The notes beneath the pieces are model-generated. The model was given only the letters and a program-made list of their open reading frames with translations, had not been told where the DNA came from and did not search any database. The position numbers and the translations under genes were made by a program. Source: Cryptococcus deneoformans JEC21 (lineage: Eukaryota; Basidiomycota; Tremellomycetes; Tremellales; Cryptococcaceae). Taken from it: 32,500 nt of DNA. The stretch is taken from positions 1,103,701-1,136,200 of the forward strand of contig NC_006685.1 of the NCBI RefSeq assembly GCF_000091045.1, in the 5' to 3' direction. Of this stretch, positions 9,697 to 20,741 are shown piece after piece; the stretch's first letter is position 1, and each line of letters starts with the position of its first letter.

Positions 9697-12278
9697 ATGG
9701 ATCCTCTCCCTATACCTCCATCCTATTACGACCTCGAACGCCGCCATCTCGAGCACACTATAGACCACGATCTCCATTCGCTTTCTCTCTCCTCTTTGCA
9801 CTCTTCCACATCTTCTTCTAGCTCACCCTTTCACCCCCATGATTACTCCAATTCCTTCATATCATCTTCCTCAGATCTATCCCTAGAGTACCCCAGAGCC
9901 CAGTTTTCGGGGATTTCTACTCAACCTACTCAAGACGTGGGTCATGGCCACAGCTATGGTCCGTCAGGAACACCCCGCGCAGCTCGGGGGACGAACCCAC
10001 ATTCTAACAATTTTGGAGGTGGACACAGTACATCTGCTGGAATCAGTCCTGTTTCCACCACTGGACATCATGCCAGCGCCATAACATTAGGTACTGGTGC
10101 ATTCAAAGGCAGAATACCGAAAACAAACTCAGGAGACCAGGGTGATGGGGGTTTTGATCCGGAAAGGAGTTTAGGAAGGCTTGTAGGAGAGCTCGGTCGA
10201 ATTATAGGGGATGAGGTAAGTACTGCATCATCAAGCCCATGATTTCACTAGCGTAAAAAGAGGTATGTGAAGCTGATGAACGATGTGTGGCACCTCAGAA
10301 GCTGCCTAAGATACCGAACTCTCCCTTCCGCCCGAGATCTCGCTCTCCTCTTCCGTCAGCCGCCAACCAAACCATTGACCCTTCCTACCTCGCACATTGT
10401 AATAAACATCTTGATTCCCGGGGAAGTGGAGGAAAAACAAGACCAAAGTCCAGCAATGTGCTTCACGAGCAAGCTCAAGAGTCGGGCGAACAATCTCGGA
10501 AGAAACCCCTAGGCTCTTCGACCTCGTACAATATCTCTCGTACCCCGGTAACTCGGAAGACAATTGCAAAAGACAAGGTTGATAGGCTACGTATGCTCCA
10601 GAATGAAGGCAAGAAGGCTGCAAATGCGTCTGTTCGGAAAAATCCAGATGCTTCGGCCGATGTGACAGGTATGACTGCGTTGATGGCCACTCCAGCCAAA
10701 GGCTTAATATTCGATTCCTTGGAAAACAATGACGATGTGGGTGGGGAGCCAGCTGGTGAGCACTCGATTGTTGAAGTGGATGAATGCTAAGAACATCGCA
10801 GTAAATATCCCCCATACGTTAGCGACTCTCCATGCTCGGCTGAGGGCTCTGGAAATGGAAAGTTCGGTCTCCCGTCGCAGAGTAAAAGAGCTGGAAGCTG
10901 AAGTGGAGAAAGCAAATCGAGAAGTGGATGCTGCCAGGAGAAATGGAGAAAAGAAGACACGAAAGTCTGAAAATGAGAAATCGGGTAAGTTGCCCCTTAT
11001 AGCCTAGCATCCCTACGATCGTGAATGCTACTGACTATGTTAAAATTTAGCACTGGAAGATCTGGTAGGATCTCTTCGAGCTGACCTTGCTCGTATCACC
11101 CTTGAGCTTGAACAGCACAAAGCACTTATTGTAGAGCTGCGTCAAGCAAATCTCTCCAATCTTAAGAATGGTGATCGCTCCTTCTCTGATCCGTCAATGA
11201 ACCATGAGATAGCAGCTTTGCGTCGAGAGATCGAGAGACTTACGGAAGAAGTCTGCAGACTAGGTTGCATCGTTGCAGAAGGTATCGAAGTTCGAAGACG
11301 AACAAGGGGGGAGAGCACCATGAATATGGAGAAAGTCGAAATGGAAAGACTTGCCAAGAAACTCATAGAAGAAAACTCGGACTTTCAAAGGGTGAAAGCC
11401 GACGTGGAGAAAAGGAAGGCTGCTGTAGACCAATTGAAAAAGCATGAGGCGCCAATACACGTTCCCCTGGATTCAGCCAACGCTCTGTTTACATCCATTC
11501 CCGAACCGCAGGAAGCTAAACTTGTCATGGCACATAACAGATCTCACACCTCACCGAAGACTCCTTCTCTTTCTCATGCTAAACAGCATGACCATGTCCA
11601 ACCATCGCCTCTTGCTTCAAAAAAGTCCTCAACTCCTTCGACTCCTCGCAGGCACAAACAGGAGAGGGAGGAAAGCTCCAGAAGTAGACGGTCAAAGCCA
11701 ATATCATCTTCCAAAGCTTTGGACAGAAGCGTACATTCTCCCTTTCCCAGCATAATGGGAGAAGATCTTGAACGCGAGTTTTTTAGTCCTTTACCCAACG
11801 GAATTGAAGGGATGAATCAGAACGCAGAGATCAAGCAGGTGACAGATGAGATGGAACCGGGCAAACTGCCCCCCCAGACAGTGCTTGCCAGGGTGGTTGC
11901 AGAATTGGAAGGCGATTTTCAACATTATAAAATGTATGTTCACCTCGTGGAAGATCACAGGAAGATATTGATGCAGTACGCAGGGTTTACTCTGAGTTAG
12001 CAGACCAGTACAAACTTCTTGATCCGGCTTCGGTTTCTGCCAAGCGCCATGTCCTTGCAGACCACCTTCGAGAGGTCATCGATTTACTGGAACTCAAGGC
12101 GGGCCAGATTTCTGACCTGTATGACCTTTTGGCTTTCAAAGATAAGCCAATTCATGCCAATAGAAGGAAGATAGACGGGCGAAAGGCCAAAAGCGTTGAC
12201 GATGTGATGAGAATGGTTAAGGCAAGCTTGGGTCACGAGGTTTGGGAAAGATTGTACATAGATTTAAAAAAAGGGTAG
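9697..12278 (+). CDS. PPC89: Ppc89/Cep57-like spindle pole body protein
   Basis: Exons: 9697-10215, 10299-10755, 10802-10984, 11051-11933, 11984-12278; 778 residues. The first 330 or so residues are low-complexity, rich in Ser and Pro. A coiled coil follows with IPHTLATLHARLRALEMES, resembling the centrosome-localisation domain of Ppc89 (PF14197), then a second coiled coil (NHEIAALRREIERLTEEV). A Ser-rich linker leads to a C-terminal helical domain containing TVLARVVAELEGDFQHYK and LADHLREVIDLLELKAGQIS, typical of the Cep57 microtubule-binding domain (PF06657). Family knowledge: fission yeast Ppc89 is an essential core SPB component that recruits Sid4 and through it Cdc11. The splice joining 11933 to 11984 restores the conserved HYKMVYSELADQYKLL, supporting the last intron. 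The start MDPLPIPPSY follows a pyrimidine-rich leader; upstream in-frame sequence has no supporting similarity. Ortholog assignment is likely, not proven. Confidence 0.82.
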
Positions 12279-14284
12279 TAAGGTTTTCCACTAGCTTGTA
12301 ATATTCTCGGAAGGAGGAGGCAGTTTAGTTTTTTATTATTACATTTCTTTTCACCTACTGCATCTTGGTCGACGCGCCCGTGAAGCAGGCAGGATAAATG
12401 TTGACATACCTTTACGATAATTGCAAGAAAATGCATGTGACATGACGAAAGTGGGAACAGCCTTCCTTTTTAGTTCGTGTCCCACGCAGTGCATGTAAAG
12501 GCTCTACTCCTAAAGTCAATGATGAGTAAGGAATTTCAATCTCATATGGCGCCGGGGAAGAAGATAGAGGAACTTTAACTTTGTGATGACGGCTCAGCGG
12601 GGAGGAGATGGCGAGTTGTGACCCGACACAGACGGGACAAAGAGGAAGTATCTGAGTGGGCCCGGGGCATTTCACTCTCTAGAGCTTCTAGTTGAACGAA
12701 GCAATCTACTTTCTCCTTTCTTTTTCTTCTTAACCAAAGATCGCTGGTTGTCCAGGGGACACGTGACCCAGATAGACAAGCTGAAGGCATTTCACAGACC
12801 ATCTCATGTGATTCCGTACAATGCTCATACGTATTCTGCAATAGTAACTGTCTCAAAGGTGAACAACAATAATGGACGCAACACAATCGCAAAAAATTCA
12901 CAGTTTATCCATGCAATCTTGAGCCTCAAGACCCCGCCCGCTGACGAAAAAAATGAGGTCGCAGCTTTAAAACTGCGCTAAACAATTCAAAATGATTCTT
13001 AACTCGGACTTTGTTGCCTCACTGCCTCTCTCTCGACAGGATCCCAACCAGATCAAGTAAATCCGCTGTGAAGGGATGACATTGCTATGTGTACTGCTTC
13101 TTTATGGCAACAATTGTCGCTAGTCAGAATTAGATTTGAACTCCATATAATTTGAACGATACGCACAATTGACAATAGCCAGACAAGGAAAGCAGAAGAG
13201 AGCAGCAGTTCATACGGGCCATGGTGATGACAGAAATGATCATCATCTCATCTAGGCAAACATCGGACATAACAGCAACACATTTTCGTTTATTTTCAAC
13301 GAAGGCTACAAACCAGCGCAAGAAGGTGAACTGATACAAGAGCTCTTCGTAACGATATAAAAAAGCATTTCGATGAGACAAGATGAGTTCATAATGAGCA
13401 TGGGAGTTATAGGCAGGTAATGCTGCATACATAGCAATTCCATCCGAGTATTTAACGCTTGGGACGTAGATGCAAGCTTGATCGGCCTTATGTTTCACAG
13501 CACACTTGTTTCACTATTATAATACTTCGAAGCAGTCAGCATCAACATCCCAAACATTATGAAGAAGTTAAAGGATGTGATTTTTTTCAGAGGCGTCACG
13601 GAGCGTATAATATCATGAACCGCCTTGTGTAAGTCCCCACGATACGGTAAGACTGGTGCCAACAAACACTCATCATAAAAATTGAGGCAATATGAGAAAG
13701 GTGTGATAGAGAGAAAAACACTCACAAGTAGTACAACTAACTCAATGTATTTTTCGAGCAAGAGTGAACGAATGTAAAGTGAAGAACGAATAGAAAAAGA
13801 TCGAAAGCAGGAAAGTTTCGGCTATAAAGCAATGCAGACCCTTACGTAATTACTTCGATTTGATTCCGACCACTGCCCTGTCGAGACTACGCCATTATTT
13901 ATTTACGTCCTCTATCAATCAGATGATGATGATACTACTGCGTGACTACATTTTCTGTTCAGCTTTCCCTTTTCACCGACGATGCAAGCATGGCCACAAC
14001 TTGGATATACTTGCTGTGAGTGCCGTACATGAATCAGATGTCTGTCACGGCGAAAGTCACGATTATGAGCTCTATCATGTAATACTAACTACCGACTGTT
14101 GTCCTTCGTTACTGTCGTTCAGCTGTGTGGCAGATGGGTGCATCTTTTTATTGGATATCAATCACCCAATGTTCGGCACCTTCTTATTGTACAGTGTATG
14201 AAGTAAGATGTCTATAGGATCGAGGCACTTTGTACAGTCATACATGCTCCTTCGGAACGAGAGCCTTCTAGACACAACGGACTT
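12279..14284. other. 2-kb convergent intergenic region without a convincing gene
   Basis: Two 3' ends face each other here (Ppc89-like from the left, proteasome beta2 from the right), so about 2 kb is far more than terminators need. Frames of 60-120 codons occur on both strands, the longest on the minus strand at 13130-13498 and 13495-13761. None has a recognisable domain, and their composition (many Cys, Tyr, Met, Leu) is that of random AT-rich sequence. GT-AG pairs can be found on the minus strand around 13640-13730, so a non-coding transcript or a fast-evolving gene cannot be excluded. An E-box CACGTG lies at 12770-12775. Confidence 0.5.
12770..12775. promoter_or_regulatory. CACGTG E-box in the convergent gap
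   Basis: A palindromic CACGTG in the context GGGACACGTGACCC. Such sites bind bHLH factors of the Cbf1/USF type. Its presence between two gene 3' ends could mark a promoter of an unannotated transcript; chance is also possible. Confidence 0.3.
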
Positions 14285-15576
14285 CTAACCATCGATATCC
14301 ATCCCTTCTGCTCCGCCTGGACCCGCGCCAACAGCAACTGGAACAGCCTCGGCCGCCCCCTGGGCCTTGCCAGCGCCTGTTGTTGACTTAACTTCCTCTG
14401 TGACAATTAGACTGCGCACAGACTCTTTTGTCCAAGCAGTGGTTCCACGGCGGAATTTGTAGTTGCGCGATTTCAGGCCTCGTTCATTCTACTCGTCATT
14501 AGCACAAAGGGCCTGCATCAATCAAAATGGACGTACGGGGGTCTGGTAGTTTCTGAGCATTTCAGTTCCATTCTTTGTGATCACGGCGACATCTACATTG
14601 GAACCAGAACCCAGGTCATTGAAAACACCTGATCGGATCGCTCTAGCAACGAGGTCGATAGCTTCTTGTCTCTTTGCTATGATGAGTGAACATTCTCTTT
14701 CATCCTGCGGAGCTTACCGTCATATGTTCTTTGAAACTGCTCTCAAACACAGCCATAGCGGCGAGACTACCACTACCCATGGTGACATAAGGAAGCTTGT
14801 CCGTGGAGCCGTGGGCGTGGACAGTAAAAAGGTGTGGTCCAGTGGAATCAACACCGCCGAGCACAAGATGAGCACCAACATGGCCTTGATACCTAAACGA
14901 TGTTCAGTGTGAAACCTCAGCAGAATTAAGACGAGAGATTTACCGAAAGAGATACTGTTTGAGCATTGTCATAGCCGTAACAATGCGCGCTTGTCGGCCT
15001 TGAGAGAGTGCATGAAGCTGGCATTGAATGTAAGTATCTGCGAATAATCGAATAGTCGTACACCACATGATATGTACCTACCTCGAGATTAGAAGATATG
15101 AGATTAGTGACGAATCTAAATGGCGTTAGCTAAAGAACCGCGTTGGAAGCAATTGCCGTACTCTGTGTCGGCAGCAGTACCAGCACCACAGCATCTGATG
15201 TGAGGGGCTAAGTAATGGATCTAATGAACTTGTGAGTCAAATGCCTTGCATCAGAACAGGCTGCCACCTAGTGCAGACCATGAGTTCAGCCCACCTTTTC
15301 ACAATTTTTGTCTGCGACGATAGGTCCACCGGTGGCTCGTGTATCAGCACCAAGACAGACGCCTGGCTCCTCTCCTGAGCTCCCTCCACCGTAAATGACA
15401 CCGACGATGGTTGTACCAGTGGAGGTCGCTGGGGAATGGCTGGTCAGCGTGAATGACGAAAGGAGATAGAAAGTGTTACCCTTCGGAATGCCCTGGAGGC
15501 GCTGGCCCAAGAACTGATTTCTGGCATAGTTTGAGAAGTCAAAGCCGACGGAAGGGGTCTCTGCGAGCTTTGCCAT
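14285..15576 (-). CDS. PUP1: 20S proteasome subunit beta2 (trypsin-like active site)
   Basis: Eight exons in transcript order: 15576-15480, 15428-15295, 15220-15162, 15115-15082, 15017-14944, 14892-14718, 14671-14537, 14488-14285; 303 residues. A 37-residue propeptide ends at Gly37; autocleavage would expose Thr38 as the catalytic N-terminal threonine in [26 protein letters not shown] carries the conserved Asp and Lys of the active site. Further family stretches are [53 protein letters not shown] and [17 protein letters not shown]. It acts in the nuclear and cytosolic 26S proteasome. Seven extra residues (Gly/Ser/Glu-rich) lie between the first two strands compared with yeast Pup1. The C-terminal tail is extended and Ala/Gly-rich, ending GMDIDG; in yeast this tail wraps around beta3. 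The seventh exon uses an AAAG acceptor chosen to keep frame with [10 protein letters not shown]. Confidence 0.95.
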
Positions 15577-15781
15577 TGTGATGTGTATGATTATATGTGA
15601 CGAGGAGAGTTGTATAGGTGATAAAAGGATATGGTACCATGCAGATGGACGCGCGTTGGCTGCTGGGCGGAGGATTTGATCCCGTCCACTTCCACGCGGC
15701 GAGGAGGTTCCGTATCCGTCTGACTTCGCACGCATCTCTCTCTAAGAATCCATTCCCCAAACAACCCACAACCACCTCACA
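15577..15781. promoter_or_regulatory. Shared divergent promoter, proteasome beta2 / Gvp36-like
   Basis: Only 205 bp separate the two start codons, so both leaders and core promoters must lie here. I see no clear TATA box and no copy of the yeast proteasome element GGTGGCAAA on either strand. A CT-rich run (15730-15760) precedes the rightward start. Confidence 0.5.
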
Positions 15782-17151
15782 ATGCAGGCATTCCGCAACT
15801 TCCAAGCACAGATTCCCGCCCTCCCCTCCGTAGACGTCACAGCCGTCTCCAAAAGCTTCCGACAGACGGTCCAGGCTACAAGGTTTGTGCTCGTGTGAAC
15901 TGGCAGAGCTGTGTTGACATTCTGAATATGCAGGGAAAGAATTGGCAATGTCGGGCCTGAGGGAATCACTGAGTAAGTTGCGGTCATATGGAGATCTCAT
16001 AGCTGGTCAAGACTATATCTGATTTTCGGAAAGACTTCCGGCCGAATACAGGCAGCTCGAAGCTCGAGTAGACGCGTTGAGAGATGTCCACAATAAGATG
16101 CTCAAAATCACAAAGGTTCACGAGCGAGAATCCGTGCGTCCACTAAAAAGCTAATCAGCCAATGCCATATGTCTGACAATTTATTGAAGTACGACTACCC
16201 TTCCGACGTGACTGAAGGCATTTCTGAAGTTGGACATCAAGCAGCTTCTGCCTGGAATACTTTTGCTAACAAGAACCTCAAGGTTGGTTGCTCTTGCAAC
16301 ACGATCTCTGTATGATTTGGACTGACAAAGCACAGAATACTAATCTTCCCATCCCTATTCCTTCACCTACGGCACCTACTCCCCACCAGCCCAAGACTCT
16401 TTCTCATGCTCTTTCTCGCGCTGCCAAGTCCGGTGCCACCGAGTTGGGCGCTGAAGACCGTCTCGGTGTGTCCCTTGGCATTTACGGTGCTGCCTTGGAA
16501 AAGGTATAACTTGCCTTTTTTCAGTCTGTTTACAAGCAATTGACAATTTTCGTGGATAGATCGGAGATGCCCGTATTTCCCAGGATCAGGTCATTACTGA
16601 GCGATTTGTTACCCCCTGGCAGGCCACCTTGTCTACATCTATTGGACTTGCGATGAAGGCTAGGCAAAACGTCAAGACTTCCAGGTTGGAACTCGATGCT
16701 GCCCGCGCTGCGTAAGTCTTTCTTTATTTTTCGTCAATCGTACAAGGAACACTGATGGACATCCATCTAGTTTGAAGTCTGCTGCTCCGGCTAAGCAAGA
16801 GCAAGCTCGGTAGGTAATTTCGATATCAGACTCAGATTTTTGTCTAACAATCTATCAAGTCTACATGTCGAAGAGGCCGAAGACAAGCTGGTTCAGAACA
16901 CGGAGACTGCCATTGGTCTCATGAAAGCTGTCCTCGAGAACGTACGTGTTCACCGTCCGATCTTTTATCTGTCCCTGCTAACGATGGTTTACAATGTTCA
17001 GCCTGAGCCTCTTCAAAACCTCTCTAACCTCGTCAAGGCTCAACTCATTTACTACTCAACCGCTGCAGAGACTCTCAGCGGCATTCAAGGCCAAATTGAA
17101 GAAGCTGCTACTGTTGCCGAAGGAGACTACAGGCAATCCAGGGGAGCTTGA
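15782..17151 (+). CDS. GVP36: BAR-domain vesicle-trafficking protein, Gvp36 family
   Basis: Nine exons: 15782-15882, 15934-15972, 16034-16133, 16190-16282, 16336-16503, 16560-16711, 16771-16809, 16860-16941, 17002-17151; 307 residues, near the usual length. It matches the fungal BAR_2 family (PF10455) along its length. The N-terminus has TVQATRERIGNVGPEGITELP, then the helices AEYRQLEARVDALRDVH and the motif ESYDYPSDV. A Pro-rich insert follows (IPIPSPTAPTPHQPK), then LSHALSRAAKSGATELG and the long C-terminal helices (ETAIGLMKAVLENPEPLQNL). Family knowledge: budding yeast Gvp36 is a BAR protein of Golgi vesicles that affects endocytosis and vacuole function. The first exon probably contributes an amphipathic helix (SVDVTAVSKSFRQTV). 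All borders keep frame and conserved motifs; exons 2 and 7 are only 39 nt. Confidence 0.85.
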
Positions 17152-17393
17152 AATGACAATTAAGGCGCACCTTCGGACACCGAGGATCGGACTGGATTGA
17201 CAAGATTAAGTTGTTGTTTTTGTGGATACCTCTTATGATTGATGGATTGTTCCAATGAGACCCTTGTTCAAGACAGACCTGGCTTTTCTCGATCTGCCTG
17301 TTCCAGTATCATTCTAACAGTGCCTAAAGCATACTAGATACGGCCAAAAATTGTATGAATCCTTGCCAAATGCATATCAAATTGGCATGAGTA

Positions 17394-18831
17394 CTACCAT
17401 TCATGGGCCGAATTTGCCCCCATGGATATGCCTTCGCTCCGCCCATCAACAACGACATCTCCTTTATCTGCCGTAGCCTTTGAATCTGTACTATCTGGCT
17501 GCCTTGTCACAGCGGATAAAGTTGGCATGGCTGGATGAGTAGAGAAAGGCACTGGATTTCGGTTATAGGACGGTTGGAGAAGCTGCCCAAGCTGTGGAGT
17601 TGGTGGAGCTGGTTCTGGCATCATTAAAGGAGGAGAAGCCCCAAGTCGGCTAGCGGAAGGACGTTTTGATAACACTCCCGATGTAATATGGCGAGATGAG
17701 AATGATCCCGATAACAGTGATGTTTGATCTGAGCTGCGTGACACAGGCGAGAATCCGGTATGTTCATTTGGATGCAATTGTTGGGATGCTGATTGATTAG
17801 GTTGGTAGTTGTCAAGAAATTTGGCAGGATTGCTGGAATATGATGCCGCGCCAGAGCCCATGCTTGCGCTTGTGGATACACTTCCACTTCTGGCTCTCTG
17901 ATTCTCTCTGGCATCTTGCCGATCTCTAGCCTCTTTCCTCCTATTCCTTCTTTCTTCGAAAAGCTCGCGAGCCATCGTCTGCAAAGCGTTTTGAACGCGA
18001 TCCGAGTAGGCAAATTCGCTGGCCGTGAATCCTTCAAAGTTTCGCGAAGAGAATTGGCAGCCTCTTTCCAGCAATACTTTGATGGTGTCAAGGTATCCCC
18101 ATGCAGCTGCGTAATGCAACGGAGTGTTTCCCTGCAAATCGGTCAGATCCAAATCAGCGCCCAAGTCACACAGGAAGTTTATGAATGGCGCATTCCCCGC
18201 TTGAGCAGCAACATGCAGCGCCGTCTTGCCGCCTGTGTTAGACCAATCTAGTAGAAAAGGAAAAAGTTCCACGTATAGATGTGTCATACGTAGAGATATA
18301 GCCGATTGTTCAGCGAGTGGGCGAGGGTTCGGGCGTGGAGGGAATGAAGAGGACGAGTTGAGGATTTGGGTATGAGGAGAGAGGGACCGCGAAGGGACAG
18401 CAGCCAGCAGATGCAGGATAGTATTATTGTCGGAATCCTGGACCGAATGAGCAAGCTATCCACAATATAAACATGACAAGCACACACTCTTGACAGCTCT
18501 TGGTCGTCATGGCCATAGTCTAGCAGCAGCCATTCAAAGACTTCTATATTACCTTCCATAGCAGCCCAGCTCAAGCTTGTCAAGCGGTTCTCATCAGTAT
18601 TGCGCAAATCTGTCTTGTGCTGGAGACGTTGCAGGAGGGATACATTATTGTCTACCATGCCAGATGTCAGCATCCATGGTGGCCGATCCGAGGAGACGTA
18701 CCGCGCACGGCTTGGCGGACGCGCGACGCTGGGTTGCGGACGACATGTAGTTTGGGAGGAGGCGTATTGAAGTGAGACGATGTTGCGAGAGGAGTTGCGC
18801 TTGTGCTGGATATTCGAGACATTCGAGACAT
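17394..18831 (-). CDS. AVO2: Ankyrin-repeat protein, probable TORC2 subunit Avo2
   Basis: Exons in transcript order: 18831-18702, 18651-18488, 18437-18290, 18247-17394; 431 residues. The first ATG (MSRMSRISST) is preceded by an in-frame TAG. Residues 30-190 hold about four ankyrin repeats. The first reads SRVRQAVRDNNVSLLQRLQ and has the layout of yeast Avo2 (VRLREA..GNL...RLL). LDYGHDDQELS parallels the LGHD.HEL segment. Later repeats are GKTALHVAAQAGN and QGNTPLHYAAAWGYLDTI, followed by a charged helix (ELFEERRNRRKEARDRQ). The remaining 200 or so residues are Ser/Pro-rich and probably disordered and phosphorylated, as in Avo2. Avo2 is a non-essential TORC2 component at the plasma membrane. 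The orthology rests on architecture plus the first repeat; a generic ankyrin protein is the alternative. Its 3' end converges on the Gvp36-like gene, 242 bp away. Confidence 0.72.
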
Positions 18832-19087
18832 GGACAGATACTATGGCTTTTGTTGGCAAGTCGGCCGACAACTTGTCGTTCGAGTGCAGTGCGAGAGCGA
18901 ACGAAGAGGATTGTGAAGGTCTTCCCAAGGAAGTCACCCGCGACCTCCGGTTAATACCTATCTCCTTTCCGACTTAATTGCTGTTGTATTATGTGGTCCT
19001 CCTTCTGTCGCTCTTCGCCGTTTGATATTGATATCTATCCGATTTACTTGCCATATACCACTCAACAGCATACAGCAGACACTATCC
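18832..19087. promoter_or_regulatory. Shared divergent promoter, Avo2-like / PEX13
   Basis: 256 bp lie between the two start codons. An open frame continues leftward across this stretch on the minus strand, but only from non-ATG codons, so I treat it as leader sequence. No clear TATA box is seen. Confidence 0.45.
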
Positions 19088-20246
19088 ATGGCATCCATCC
19101 CCCCTCGCCCAAAGCCATGGGAGTCATCCTCCCCAGTCGCAGGTCCCAGCAAATCCGCAGCCTCTCAGCCCTCGGCCTTTGATACTGCTATTCAGACCTC
19201 GACGTCGAACAGTGTGTCCAACGCACCCGCGTTGCCTGAGAAACCCACTGGACTGGGCTCAAGTGCAGGTGAGCTACATCTCAAGCCCATCGTCGGCCTT
19301 GAGAAGGTCGCTGACGGAGATACAGCTTATGGGGGATACTCTTCTTCAATGCAGCCATATTCGCAACGATATAATGGGAGCTATGGGATGTCGCCATATA
19401 ATAACATGAGCGGCTATGGAAGCTATGGAGGATACGGGGCTATGGGTGGGATGAACCGGTTCGGTGGGGGTTATGGTGGTTATAATTACGGGATGGGAGG
19501 TTATGGGGTAGGTGGCATGGGAGGGCCGGGAGAGGTTCGTATTACAGTGCGCATCGTGTTTTATATGCTGACAAAATGCATAGGGATACCCTACCCTCGC
19601 ATCTTCACTCCAAGCTTCCACCGCCCCAGCTTTTGCAGTAGTAGAATCCCTTGTTACAGCATTCACTTCACTGGCTCAACTGGTCGAGTCCACATACTTG
19701 GCCACCCATTCATCCTTTTTCGCCATGGTTGGGGTGGCAGATCAGCTCGGCTCTCTTAAAACTTATCTAGGTCAAGTGCTCGGAGTCTTTTCAATCTTAA
19801 GGCTAGGACGGAAGATTTTATCGTGGCTCAAAGGGAAAAAAGTCAAGACAGGTCCTTGGGGGGAAGAATGGGACCGGATTGGTTCCTCTGGTCTACCGCC
19901 AAACGGTCAAGGTGGCCGTCCAAGTATCAAGCCATTAGTTATCTTCTTGCTTTCTGCTTTGGGGCTCCCGTACTTGATGTCACGACTTGTGAAAGTGCTT
20001 GTCGCCCATCAGACCAATCAAAAATCTATTCTTTCACCTGATGGAACGATTGACCCCACCAAGTTAGAATTTGTGAGGGCCAAATGGGAATTTACGCCCA
20101 CGGAGGAGTGGGAACTAGGGTTAGGACGGGACGAAATAGTAGCTGTATTAGAAAAAAGGGGTGAGGGAATGAATAGTTGGTGGAGAGGGAGAACCAGGGA
20201 CGGAAGGACAGGGTGGTTTCCTGCAAACTATGTCAGTAATGTGTGA
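19088..20246 (+). CDS. PEX13: Peroxisomal membrane docking protein Pex13
   Basis: Exons: 19088-19268, 19326-19534, 19584-20246; 350 residues. Pex13 sits in the peroxisomal membrane and with Pex14 and Pex17 docks the cargo receptor Pex5. Order of parts: a Pro-rich N-terminus (MASIPPRPKPWES, the typical Pex13 opening); a Tyr/Gly-rich segment (YNNMSGYGSYGGYGAMGGMN) of the kind shown to form a permeable meshwork in the import pore; a conserved amphipathic region (ASSLQASTAPAFAVVESLV); a membrane segment (PLVIFLLSALGLPYLM); and a C-terminal SH3 domain at about residues 295-350, with RAKWEF, the WW pair of NSWWRGR, and GWFPANYV. The first intron is 57 nt, has no stop in frame, and carries CTGAC before its acceptor; if retained it adds 19 residues. 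The start is the first ATG with family similarity; the frame extends upstream only through non-ATG codons. Confidence 0.94.
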
Positions 20247-20741
20247 GATCTCGTTTGGAGCAGCTCACTGACCACAGGAGATAGGTTGAGGTCATTAGGA
20301 GGGACACAAGGTCAGCGACTGATAAACGATAGGATAAATCAATAAGATGGGGATGTCACCCAGCATTTCCCATTTTCCTTCACCAGTCCATTCTCTCGCA
20401 GCCTTCATGGTGCAAGGCTTGGCAATTATTTACTAGGGGTTGCATTATAGACAGTAACAATCCACGATCCAATACGCATGTAGGCATGTATACTATGTAC
20501 CAAGATGCTGTCGTAATGCGTCACTTTTGGCTAAAAGGGGCGATGAAATCATCTGACAGTCTTGTACGGTAGCAGCCCGTAGTAAAATCTATTTTGTCGT
20601 CGCGTTTGACTTTTTGGCATTATTTGTTTGTTTTGTTTTTGGTGCCGAGCGGTCGGCCGTTGGCCTTTCGATCTCCGTCGCACATTAAATGATCCTTACT
20701 TGTTGTCTTTTTCTACTATTCTTTCAGCCTCAGAGCTCATC
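20247..20741. other. Intergenic spacer between PEX13 and the GIY-YIG gene
   Basis: 495 bp containing the PEX13 3' end and the next promoter and leader. A pyrimidine-rich tract ending in TTTCAG (20705-20727) shortly before the next ATG looks like a splice acceptor and may end a 5' leader intron; no donor could be fixed. A T-rich run (20609-20642) lies upstream. Nothing else is recognised. Confidence 0.4.

Noticed and set aside
10306..10815. 169-codon minus-strand open frame
   Set aside because: It is antisense to exon 2 of the Ppc89-like gene; the composition is a shadow and no domain is visible.
13130..13761. Two adjacent minus-strand frames (88 and 122 codons) as a possible gene
   Set aside because: No recognisable domain, no strong start context and no convincing splice linking them; kept only as a weak possibility in the gap finding.
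18284..18937. Longer N-terminus for the ankyrin protein, beginning at 18937
   Set aside because: That frame starts only with GTG and mixes intron sequence. Splicing 18702 to 18651 from the ATG at 18831 gives a continuous first ankyrin repeat and a correct phase.
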